Positions 11,907 to 21,339 of a stretch of 64,000 nucleotides of DNA are shown here, piece by piece. Made by a program: the position numbers and the translations under genes. Positions within the stretch are counted from its first letter, which is position 1. Each line of letters begins with the position of its first letter. Origin of the DNA: Athripsodes cinereus (taxonomy: Eukaryota > Arthropoda > Insecta > Trichoptera > Leptoceridae). The notes under the pieces were generated by a model. The model ran no database searches and was not told the DNA's origin. It saw only the letters and a program-made list of their open reading frames with translations. The stretch lies in assembly GCA_947579605.1 (NCBI GenBank), contig OX388312.1, positions 1 to 64,000 of the forward strand, in the 5' to 3' direction.

Positions 11907-11948
11907 AAAAAAAAAAAAAAAAAAAAACCTAACCTAACCTAACCTAAC
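11907..11948 (+). repeat. Poly(A) tail and second telomeric CCTAA array
   Basis: Poly(A) 11907-11927 followed by four CCTAA units (11928-11948). This is the innermost telomere repeat visible. To its right the sequence becomes subtelomeric with no further CCTAA arrays. Confidence 0.96.
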
Positions 11949-12054
11949 AATAAGATAATAATAAAATAATTTCTTCGGGGCCTGATTGGTCTTTAAACCT
12001 CGATAACCAGGATGGGTTCAATCACAGGCGTAATTTTCTCTTAGTATCCAACGC
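11949..12054. other. Subtelomeric junction sequence
   Basis: Short non-coding stretch between the last telomere repeats and the clear start of the left inverted arm. A GGGGCC at about 11987 may correspond to a GGCCCC near 29999 on the other side of the nest, which would extend the inverted arms to here. The similarity is weak. Confidence 0.35.
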
Positions 12055-13325
12055 TAAGTCGTGTGGGTGGGATTTTTGGGATTTTAATTTATAATATAAT
12101 AAAAGATATTTACATAAAATAAATATGAGTTAAATTCATGCTTGTGTTAGAATTCAAAATATCGGAAAGTAAAAATTTATAAATGTTTCTGAGTCCGTCC
12201 CTGTTCATATTATCAAGTAGTTTCTATACGCTTAATTTGTATTTTATATCAGTTGTTCAAATTTTATTAATTGTCGAAAATAAATGATTAACAAGGTTGG
12301 TCTCATAAACATTCATTAAAACATTATACAAAATTTTATCAATTCTTTGTCTGCAGAAAATTCACTTGTCTGATACCAATCACACAAGAGTTTTGATACT
12401 CAAAGAAAAGAGGCAATGTCATAACGCCAAAATATCTATTACGAAAATTTAAATAAATAATAATATAAAATATCTTAGCTTGGGTTAAAGCTGATAAAAC
12501 TGCAAATCGCTTGCTCCGAAACACAGAATTTAACGTAAAAATTTAATAAATATTAGGATGATTTTCTTATTACCTCAAAATAGAGATAATCACAAAAAAA
12601 ATATATTTATTACTTAGAGAGAGGAGTAGGTAGGTACATAAAAATAAAATCAAATACAACACTGAATTTATCAATTATTCCACTCTCCTTTGATCACTCT
12701 CCTTTGAAAACACTGTCACTCGAATCGTCCTTATCTCCCAACAGATCTAATCAAAAAAGCCCCACTACTTATTTTTTATTTATTTATTTTATTCTTTACT
12801 GTACATTGTTTACAATAAAACAAATTAACATACAAATATCATTTATACAATTCAATGCACACTACTCTCTGACAACTCATTTTTATAAGTCCATCTCCTT
12901 TTTTTAAATCAAGGTAGGTACTTTCTTCATCCGAGTAATAGTATCTACTGCTCTGTCATCTAAACATCGACACGTGTATTTCAAGAAATCCTTTGAAATA
13001 TTTCCGTGTAATATTTATACATAACATCTCATTATAAACAAAACTTAACCTTTTTACCTAAAGCCATTAAGAGTTCATCCATTTTCTTTGTTCAGTACTC
13101 AGTTCGATGATCTTTCATAACATGTGTCAAATATCTACGTACTTTCTTAATAAAAAAAAATATCTCCAATAGATATGTACTTTCAGAAGTACACACCAAC
13201 TATTCATCAACAAATATACTTCGATTAACACACTCATATACCACTTAAAATAATAAATTAAAATATTTATTCAAATTTCTAACAAAGTTTGTTAAAAAAA
13301 CTAAACTATGACAATGGTCAATCGA
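12055..13325. repeat. Left arm of a large inverted repeat
   Basis: The reverse complement of this stretch aligns, in order and with indels, to 28700-29925. Clear anchor pairs are 12110-12200 with 29770-29875 (including TCTGAGTCCGTCCCTG), 12640-12670 with 29240-29280, 13015-13055 with 28995-29050, and 13150-13310 with 28705-28880. By eye the identity is about 70-80 percent. The arm is interrupted by a LINE tail at 12769-12905. No protein is encoded. Confidence 0.8.
12769..12905 (-). mobile_element. LINE 3'-end fragment
   Basis: On the minus strand this reads as a LINE tail ending in a run of AATAAA-type repeats and contains the motif TACAATGTACAGTAAAGAAT-like. The same tail occurs at 42540-42700 and 48750-48830 (minus) and at 55190-55340 (plus), where it follows reverse-transcriptase coding sequence. 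It is inserted in the left inverted arm. Confidence 0.65.
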
Positions 13326-14012
13326 TTTTTATTTATAAGAAAAGAGATGAATATATATTACTCAGGTATTGTACCTCGAAGGGTAGGTACACATTTTTAG
13401 AGAAGTTTTGTATGACATTGCGAATCTAGTTATAACATATCAGTGTGACACTCTGGATGATCATCCAAAGTGAAGCCAGGTGAATGCTACTTAACTTTCC
13501 AGCAACTCTCCTACAGGTAGATCGTTCTTAGCTTCATTGGTGAAATAACCCAAGTGATAAATTAGTTTTTTCTTCTAAAATATACAAATTCTTTAATAAT
13601 TTGTTATTTATATTAGTGGAATATTTGATCAGGAAGATTGTGCAAAAATTTTAGCGATATCTATACAAAAATAACTTGGCTATTGTCAGATTAGTATTGG
13701 CGGATGTGACAGCGTAATTTCATCATCCTTTTTCTCGAAATGTCTGTCTTGTTGAAATAACTTTATTTCTCGGATTTTGCAGGAGTCCAAGGACTCCTAT
13801 TTATCCGTTTAGGTAACGATTTATTAATATTTTAATTCTCTCCAGTTTAATACCACTATGCCAGTGTTGGCATCTCCGATCCTACCACGTCAGTAGGCAG
13901 GGGACCTGGCTGACGTAGCAGACGTAGTCTGTTTTATGGGTTGGATCACTTCACATCCACGGCAACGGTTTTAAGGATAAAAAACATTTAAATGCTGCCA
14001 CCTAAACTTTAT
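13326..14012. other. Non-coding stretch inside the nest
   Basis: No coding potential and no clear element ends. A 16-bp palindrome-like GGAGTCC/GGACTCC lies at 13782-13797. This may be the inner part of the structure bounded by the inverted arms. Confidence 0.4.
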
Positions 14013-14887
14013 CCCGAATTCTCCTAGTGTCCTCATATGAGGACGGAAACAATGTACATTAAAATTGACCATAACAACTAAACAATAAGCGTGAGCATGT
14101 TGAAACAGAACTATCCTACAAGCAAGACGTTCCTCTTTATGAACAAATCATTGTATCTTTGATTTTCGTCGTGGATGGATGTGTGCATCATTTCAAAATT
14201 ACCGTATTTTGAAAATTCACAAAAATGACGACCTCTTCCCGAAAGTATATAAATTTTTTTTTTTTTTCTAAATCTATAAAATATATATGTAGGTCAATTC
14301 ATATATCATTAGCGGATTTGGTGGCACAAATAATGTTTATTTATGTGTAACCAGTGATGATATAACCTTGTTTAACTTTTACTGTCCTCATATGAGGACA
14401 CTAGGAGAATCCGTGTAGTTTTCATAATATTTTTTCCTATATTATTATTCATATTGTCTTCCATGTTTTACTTATTTTTATATTTTAATCTAGTTTTAGA
14501 CGTCTTAAGTTAGTAGAAATACTAGTTCTACTAGGAAATGGTGATGAATATGATCAGACTCCTTGAGATATATACATAGAACCTCCTGAAGTCAGCCAAC
14601 TTACTGATGGAAATTCATACAAGGAAGATGGAGTGAATAACAATTGCCTGCCTCAAAACCAATAGTGAACACCTGCAGAGAAACGGCAGCTTTTTAACCA
14701 AGATGCAGGATAAATTTTTGATAGCAATACAATATAAAAAGCTACATCAAGGCCAAATTAAGAAAGATTGAGTCCACCTCAATAGACTTCCAAGTCTTGA
14801 GGGAAAACTTTGTGTCCTGGTATCTTCCCAAATATAAATAACTAACGTTTTGAAGGTTTAACTCGATTCAGTAAGCAAAAACGACAT
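14013..14887 (+). mobile_element. piggyBac-like element copy A, 5' part (degenerate)
   Basis: The left end CCCGAATTCTCC at 14013 matches the end of copy B at 33442-33453, where it abuts TTAA, the piggyBac target site. Here the flank reads TTTAT. A 24-bp subterminal inverted repeat at 14021-14044 and 14384-14407 contains a perfect palindrome (GTCCTCATATGAGGAC). Downstream, the 14560-14660 region reads in one frame as DIYIEPPEVSQLTDG, like the acidic N-terminus of piggyBac-family transposases, but stops and shifts are frequent. The copy is split by the Copia insertion at 14888 and by the LOA LINE at 19680. The class assignment rests on the end/TTAA match and this N-terminal motif. Confidence 0.6.
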
Positions 14888-15108
14888 TGTTGTGGTTAAA
14901 TCAAATGAAAACACAACTTGATTATTTAGATGTTGTGAGATGTTTTTATTGTAAACTAGCAAGCAAAACAGATACAGAGCAGAGAGACAGACAGAAGTGA
15001 GAGAGCATAGACAAAAGCATATTGAACATTGATGTAATAAAATAGGAGAGATGTGAACATTGATGTAGTAATATTGGAGGGATGTGATGTGATTTATTTT
15101 TAACAACA
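14888..15108 (-). repeat. Copia 3' LTR
   Basis: 221-bp LTR, downstream end in the element's orientation. The purine-rich tract next to it (15109-15116, reads AGAGGGGA on the minus strand) is the plus-strand primer. Confidence 0.96.
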
Positions 15109-15178
15109 TCCCCTCTAGAACATTACATCACATGATATATCAAACAATATCAATAACAAATAAAACAATATTATTCTA

Positions 15179-18100
15179 TCATCCATGTAGCAAAGACAAT
15201 TGCTTCTCAAACATCACTCTTGATAGGGGCTTTGTTAACATGTCAGCCATTTGAAGCTCTGATGGTACATGTTCAATGACCAATTCCTCTTCATTAACTA
15301 ACTCTCTTATATAATGATGTCTAACTTCAATAAGTATGTTTGGTTTTCTTGTGGAACTCAGGATTCTTTGCCAATCTTAAAGCACTTAGACTATCTACCA
15401 AAAGTAACGGAGTGGAAACCTCGGTTATTTCATTTAATAATCTTGTCAACCAAACTGCTTCCTTTGCACATTCACTTGCTGCAATATATTCAGCTTCAGT
15501 AGTGGATAACGAGATGCACTGTTGTCTTCTACTGAACCAAGTTATAGGTCCTCCACTATATATAGTGACCATTCCACTGACTGACTTTCTAGTTACTGGA
15601 TCACTCGCATAATCAGCATCACTATACACTCTTAAGGTTTCCGAGTCACATTTATAAGTGATCCCCAAATCAGGTTTACCTTTCAGGTATCTCAATATGC
15701 GTTTCACTAATTGCCAGTGTTTGTCTTCAGCTTTATCAAGAAATTGGGATGCATAATTTACAGCAAATGTAATATCTGGTCTAGAAACAACAGCCAGATA
15801 CATCAAGCAACCAACGGCCTCACGATATGGAGCAGATGTCAACTTTATATCTCTTGCCTCTTCCAGTGGCAAATATTTGTCAATAGGTGTTGATACAGGA
15901 TTTGCATGATACATATTAAACTTCTTAAGTATGGATTCTGTATACATCTTTTGATTTATAGAAATTGATCCATCATTATTGCAGACAATTGACATGTTCA
16001 GAAAGTAACCAACTGGTTCAATAGTAATACTAAACTTCTTCTTCAGCATGCTTAAGAATAAATCTAGACATTCTCTGTTAGATGATGCTACCAGACCATC
16101 GTCAACATAGATTACAACTATGAGTTTTTCAGAATCAGTCAAATTATAAAACATACAAGGATCAGCTTCACTTTCTATTAATCCCAATTCCATCATGGTA
16201 TCTTTAAATTGTTTATTCCATACTCTCGGAGATTGTTTCAAACCATAGAGACTTTTCTTCAGCTTACACACTCTGGTAGTACCATCTTCATAACCCTCTA
16301 CTTGTTGCATATATATTTCTTCATCTAGATTACCATGAAGAAACGCTGACTTAACATCAAATTGTGCTAAAGCAAGTGACTCCTTCGCTACCACACTTAA
16401 AAATGTTCTGATTGTATCAAAGCGTACAACTGGACTGAATGTTTCATGATAATCAACATCTTTCTTTTGGCTAAATCCCTTTGCGACCAGCCTGGCCTTG
16501 TATTTATTTATCTGTCCATCGGGGTTCCTCTTTATTCTGTATACCCACCGATTTGATATTGCCTTTCTATTTGGTGGGAGTTCTTGCAAAGTCCAGGTTT
16601 TGTTTTCTATGAGAGAACACATTTCGTCTTCCATGGCACTCTTCCAGTGCACATAATCCTCCGACTCCACTGCCTCAGGGTAACTTTTTGGTTCAATTTC
16701 ACAGATCAAAGTTTCGATAAGTCGACTTGGTGGCTCCACCTTATTTCTCAGACGACTTTTAAATGTTTCCACAGTATCTCTAGGAGGTGTATTTACACGT
16801 TCTTCATGACTAGCTTCCAAGCTCTGATCATCCTCAGTGCTATCTGAATCATGAGTATCAGTCAAGACAAAGGTTTCTCCAGGATGATCAGGTTTGAACA
16901 CCACATCCTTACTACGTATCACTTTGTTGCTTGATTTGATCCATATCCTGAAACCATCAATGTCATGTGAATATCCCACAAAAATACCTTCTTGACTTTT
17001 CGAGTCCCATTTTTGTCGTTTTTGATTTGGTATGTGTACAAAACATTCAGTACCAAAAACACGAAAATTCCTCAGAGTTATAGATTTATCAAAAAATAAT
17101 TCATATGGTGATTTACTGGTTATTCCACTTGGACCTGTTCTATTCAACACATACACGCTGGTGTTCACAGCCTCAGCCCAAAGGAATTTAGGCAATCCTT
17201 TTGCCAATAGCATAGTTCTGGACAACTCCACTATGGTTCTGTTTGAACGCTCAGCACATCCGTTTTGTTCCGGTGTATATGGATTTGACATTATCATCTT
17301 GATTCCTTTTTGGTTCAACAAGTCAAGAACCTTTCTGTTATTGAACTCTAAACCGCCATCACAAAGAATTGTTTTTACTGATTCCTTACACTGATTGTTC
17401 ACAAAGTTAATCATCTCAGATATTTTATCGAATGCTTCAGATTTTTCCTTGAGAAAATATACAATTCTGAACTTAGTATAATCACAAGTAAAGCACAAAA
17501 AATATCTATTTCCACTCAAAGTTGGGTGTTCCATTGGCCCACATAGATCTGCGTGCATCAACTCTCCAGGACTAGTAGCCCGTTGTACACGACTATGATA
17601 AGTAGTTCTATGCTGTTTACCTTCAATACAAGCCTTGCACAATTCATCATCATTATCTGTGAATTTAATGCCATGTTGTATAAGTATTTTCCGAATATGC
17701 TGTTTATTTTGGTGTCCCAGGCGTTCATGCCACATTTGTATAGAGTTATCAACAGCTATATTAGTTTCAACTTTACAAGGATTACTTGGTGCAACAATCT
17801 GAATGTTCATTTTGAAGAGTCGCCCAATTCGTACACCACAAGCCTTCACACATCCATCCTTCGTGAATTCACATTTATTTTTTACACATTTAAAATTCAG
17901 GCCTTTATCCAATGCAGAGCACACTGAAAACAAATTTCTACGAGCACTTGGTACATACAACACATCCACCATAGAACAAGAAAGCAATGTTCCATTCACT
18001 TCAGAATTAAATTTTATTACACCTTTACCAACTGCTTCCATGGTAGAGTTCTTACCAACATGAACAGAAATACTTCTTTCAAAATCCTCAAAAGAATAGA

Positions 18101-19016
18101 AAATGTCCTTCCTGAAACACATATGATTTGTAGCACCACTATCAATAATCCAGATATCACCACTGTTTTCAGCACTTAAGATTTCACTCACAAATGTCTG
18201 ATCACTTGATTGTAAATGGTTAGACACACTATTAGTTTTATAAGAATTAGTATTATTTTGATTTGGACAATTTTTGCGAATATGTCCAGGTACTCCACAT
18301 TTGTGACACTTAAAATTAGGTTTCATTTTGTTATTCTTTGAAGACTTCGGAGTATATTTCGAGAAAGTATTTCTCTTTCCTTTCAGACTGCATCCTGACA
18401 TGAGAGCCTCTAACTCTCTTTGTTTTGAGTTTCTATCACTTTTCCTCCTTTCATCAGCTGTCAAGACTCCAACAAGGTTAATTAAAGTCTGCTGTTCCTC
18501 ACTTCTCGCCCACCAAGCCTGTCGTAAACTTTCAAAATCATCTGGAAGAGTATCCAGCAGTTTGACCATCAATGATAATTCATCAGGCTTGACATTCAGT
18601 TGCTGCATGCGTAGCACCAGTCCTTCAAATTTGGCAATATGTGTCACCATATCATCAGCACAATTCTTAGTAAAATTGAAGAATTCGGACTGCAAAGCAT
18701 GAGCAGCTTGCTTGGTTTGTTGCTCGAAGACAGAGTGTAGTTTGACCCACATGTCTCTTGCTGTATCACACATTACCAACAAAGACAGTATTTTAGTATC
18801 AACCGTCTTCACTATCAGTTGGCAAGCATGTCTATTTGCTTTATCAAACACTTTCAATTTGTCTTCTTCAGCCGGCTTTTTCAGATCTCCAACACAGATT
18901 TCAAATGCACCATCACAACCTTTAAGCATGTGTTTGATGGCGAATTTCCATGTGATCCAATTCTCAGCGCCGCGAAGTTTCTCAATAGTGTTAAATTCCA
19001 TTTTTAAAGGCTTCAC
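15179..19016 (-). pseudogene. Copia gag-pol polyprotein, frameshifted near the end
   Basis: Starts at the ATG at 19016 and is open for 1229 codons. Order: gag with CCHC knuckle CHKCGVPGHIRKNC (about residues 237-250), aspartic protease DSGATNH (about 291), integrase with HERLGH and the D-D-E signature ending in PYTPEQNGCAER, then reverse transcriptase (QFDVKSAFLHG, YVDDGLVAS) and RNase H (SDADYA, STTEAEYIAAS). This is the Copia order, with integrase before reverse transcriptase. The frame breaks at about 15327: four extra bases after the KTKH motif create a TGA. Beyond it the frame continues for about 48 codons (EVRHHYIREL..., ADMLTKPL) to a TGA at 15179-15181. The lost tail belongs to the RNase H end. 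All catalytic motifs are intact, so the element is a recently killed copy. Confidence 0.95.
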
Positions 19017-19030
19017 AAATCTTTAACCAC

Positions 19031-19042
19031 GCTCTGCTACCA
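19031..19042 (-). promoter_or_regulatory. Copia primer-binding site for initiator tRNA-Met
   Basis: Immediately inside the 5' LTR the element strand reads TGGTAGCAGAGC, the complement of the 3' end (GCUCUGCUACCA) of animal initiator tRNA-Met. Using the tRNA 3' terminus, not an internal tRNA fragment as Drosophila copia does, is a detail of this family. Confidence 0.88.
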
Positions 19043-19263
19043 TGTTGTGGTTAAATCAAATGAAAACACAACTTGATTATTTAGATGTTGTGAGATGTTT
19101 TTATTGTAAACTAGCAAGCAAAACAGATACAGAGCAGAGAGACAGACAGAAGTGAGAGAGCATAGACAAAAGCATATTGAACATTGATGTAATAAAATAG
19201 GAGAGATATGAAAATTGATGTAGTAATATTGGAGGGATGTGATGTGATTTATTTTTAACAACA
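19043..19263 (-). repeat. Copia 5' LTR
   Basis: 221-bp LTR, promoter end in the element's orientation. It differs from the other LTR only in a stretch around 19207-19213 (two substitutions). Confidence 0.96.
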
Positions 19264-19268
19264 GACAT

Positions 19269-19665
19269 ATTACAGAGTATGTGGTAGGGCAATTCTCTTT
19301 TGTCAGATGTATTTTGGTTCAATAAGTGATGTACAGTGGAGGAACATTATCCAATTTTTTTCTCCATTTCTAAATCTCTTTGAAAGATTTTTCTTCAAGG
19401 ATCAAAATCAATCAGATAATTGAATGGGTTTATTTTTTTATCATCTGTTTCCTCAAATGCTTACCAAAATAATCAACCATTGCTTCATCATGTCAAATAG
19501 ATTGGCTAGAAGTGCAAATCTTCATGCATTTTTCATTACATGTGAACAATAAGCGGTCTCAGGGTTTACAATTTGTCTTTTTTATCAAGCTCATTATTTG
19601 ATAAAAAGCGAATAGAACTCAAAATATTTTCAAAACTATCTCTTCTCGTTGCTTCATACACAAAG
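19269..19665 (+). mobile_element. piggyBac-like copy A, middle part
   Basis: Continues the sequence interrupted by Copia at the GACAT duplication and is cut again by the LOA LINE at its target duplication (19666-19679). It reads as a stop-riddled protein-like stretch starting DITEYVVG. The identification follows from continuity with the left part and is not independent. Confidence 0.45.
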
Positions 19666-19679
19666 TAATGCACAAACCT

Positions 19680-20356
19680 GAACCTTGGATTTACAAGGGA
19701 CAGATCAGAGGTCTGTCTAGCTTGGGTGCTAAAGTAATCTGGGACATGAAGGATGACAAACCAAGAGATTGCATCTTGATAAGAGACAATATTAAATATA
19801 TGTCTCTGTCAGAATTCATGTCCCGCGATCTAGTACCCATCCGAGCAAGTATCGATATGGGTGATACATGTCGAGATATAGTAATTGCAACGGCATACTT
19901 TGACTTTAATGGGCCAGCGCCACCACTAGAAGTTCAAGGTTTGGTTAAATATTGCAGCAGTAAGAACCTCCCTCTCATATTGGGATGTGATGCAAATGCT
20001 CATAACACTATGTAGTGATATCAACAGAAGAGGCGAAGAACTCCTAGAATTCATCCTGACTGAAAACTTAGATATATTGAATGTGGGAAGTGATCCCACA
20101 TTTATCACTAGAGTAAGACAGGAAGTATTAGATATTACACTTTCAAGTGGAAATATCAATAGAATGGTCAAAAGATGGAGAGTATCGCAGGAACCCTCTC
20201 TCTCCGACCACAAAATCATAAGATTTGATTTAGAAGGCCTGTCTATAAAGACAGATCTTATAAGAAATCCCAGGAAAACAGACTGGGAGGGATATATGAC
20301 CAGTCTTAAGCACAACTTAGAACTGGTCAATTCTAAAGTAAAAAATCATTATGAAC
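19680..20356 (+). pseudogene. LOA LINE ORF2, endonuclease part
   Basis: Begins at EPWIYKGQIRGL, a conserved start of LOA-clade endonuclease domains, so the element is truncated a few residues into the domain. There is a frameshift at about 20012: a few bases are missing after GCDANAH, removing the Trp-Gly of the usual WGS motif. The frame then reads DINRRGEELLEF.. to SLSDHKIIRFD. Translation runs to 20356, where the TA-flanked insertion interrupts it. Joining 20358 to 25365 keeps the frame (HYELEQAVQDLN). The enzyme would nick target DNA for reverse transcription. Confidence 0.85.
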
Positions 20357-20442
20357 TACAGACGTGTTCAAATTATTAGACTAGAGTTTCAAATAACCAA
20401 TTTTTTGTATTTGTCTTCAAATATCTTCTATGTTTTTATAAA

Positions 20443-20639
20443 AATCGTAACAAAGTTTTCTGAAGTTTCCGGCAGTTGCCGGAACGCTTTGTTACTAAAT
20501 GACAAAATCATGAATTTCCATGTCTTCCAATGTTGCCAACGCTCTAGTAAAAAAAATACGGCATTGCTAATTACGAAAATGGGTTAAAATATAACCCAAT
20601 GTCAGTTCTTTACATTTCAGAAAACTTTGTTACGATTTT
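20443..20639. mobile_element. About 200-bp MITE next to the LINE-A tail
   Basis: Inverted ends of 23-24 bp (AATCGTAACAAAGTTTTCTG, with its complement before 20639) enclose about 150 bp with no coding capacity. It sits between the left 85-bp repeat and the LINE-A 3' tail. The exact ends and target duplication are blurred by A/T runs. Confidence 0.7.
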
Positions 20640-21339
20640 TTTATTTTTATTTTTATTTATTCAAACATAGACGGCTAATGCCTTTTACATAAAATCATAG
20701 TACAAAATCCTATATACAAATTCATACAACATACAAAGAAAAAAAAGCATTAATAATAATGACAATATTATATGTACTTCTACTTATTCATTCAATAAAA
20801 AAACATACAAAACAAAACATAAACAAATCAAATGACGACCCGCCAGCATCGGACAGGTAACAATAATAAATAAATTACACTGCTTTATGTACAGTAAACA
20901 CACGTTTACGGGGTAGCGAGTATGGCACAACACAGATTAATCAATGTAAACATGTTAAAAATATAAAGAGACACAAAATAAATTCATGATAATCAATAAC
21001 TACAAAATTAATTAATTACAATAAACAGAAACTAGAAAAATTCATTGCAAGATGTAGAATCTGATATTGTCAGCAAGTTGAAAATTTTGAAATTCCATCA
21101 AACCAATAAATAATTTCTTTCACAGTAAAAAATACACAATAAATACAATACAAAGTGTAATTCATACAAAAAGATGATATCAATTACAGTACAAATCAAA
21201 ATTATGATAATAAATAAAAGGTAATGTAGTGAAAAAATTAAAATCCTAATCACATCAATACCGTGAAACATGTTATTATAGTGTAAGTATATAAAAAAGG
21301 ATGAAAAAATAAATTTACAGTTCAAATTAACAATACTGG

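Larger units (their letters stand above)
6281..11927 (+). mobile_element. TRAS-type telomeric LINE, copy 2 (different subfamily, 5' truncated)
   Basis: A second R1-clade element in the same orientation. It starts abruptly after CCTAA at an internal ORF1 position (aligned to about residue 165 of copy 1), so it is 5' truncated. It ends with a 3' UTR (11476-11906), poly(A) (11907-11927) and CCTAA repeats. Its reverse transcriptase is by eye roughly 60 percent identical to copy 1, so the two are distinct lineages and not a recent duplication. It carries an insertion at 6549-7281, an ORF1 frameshift near 7500 and three ORF2 stop codons, and must be dead. Confidence 0.9.
14883..19268 (-). mobile_element. 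Near-complete Copia LTR retrotransposon
   Basis: LTRs at 14888-15108 and 19043-19263 (221 bp each, TGTTG..CAACA ends) differ at two positions by eye. The 5-bp target duplication GACAT is exact at 14883-14887 and 19264-19268. A primer-binding site and polypurine tract are in the expected places, and one long gag-pol frame fills the interior. Two differences in 221 bp mean a recent insertion. The element inserted into the piggyBac-like sequence. Confidence 0.97.
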
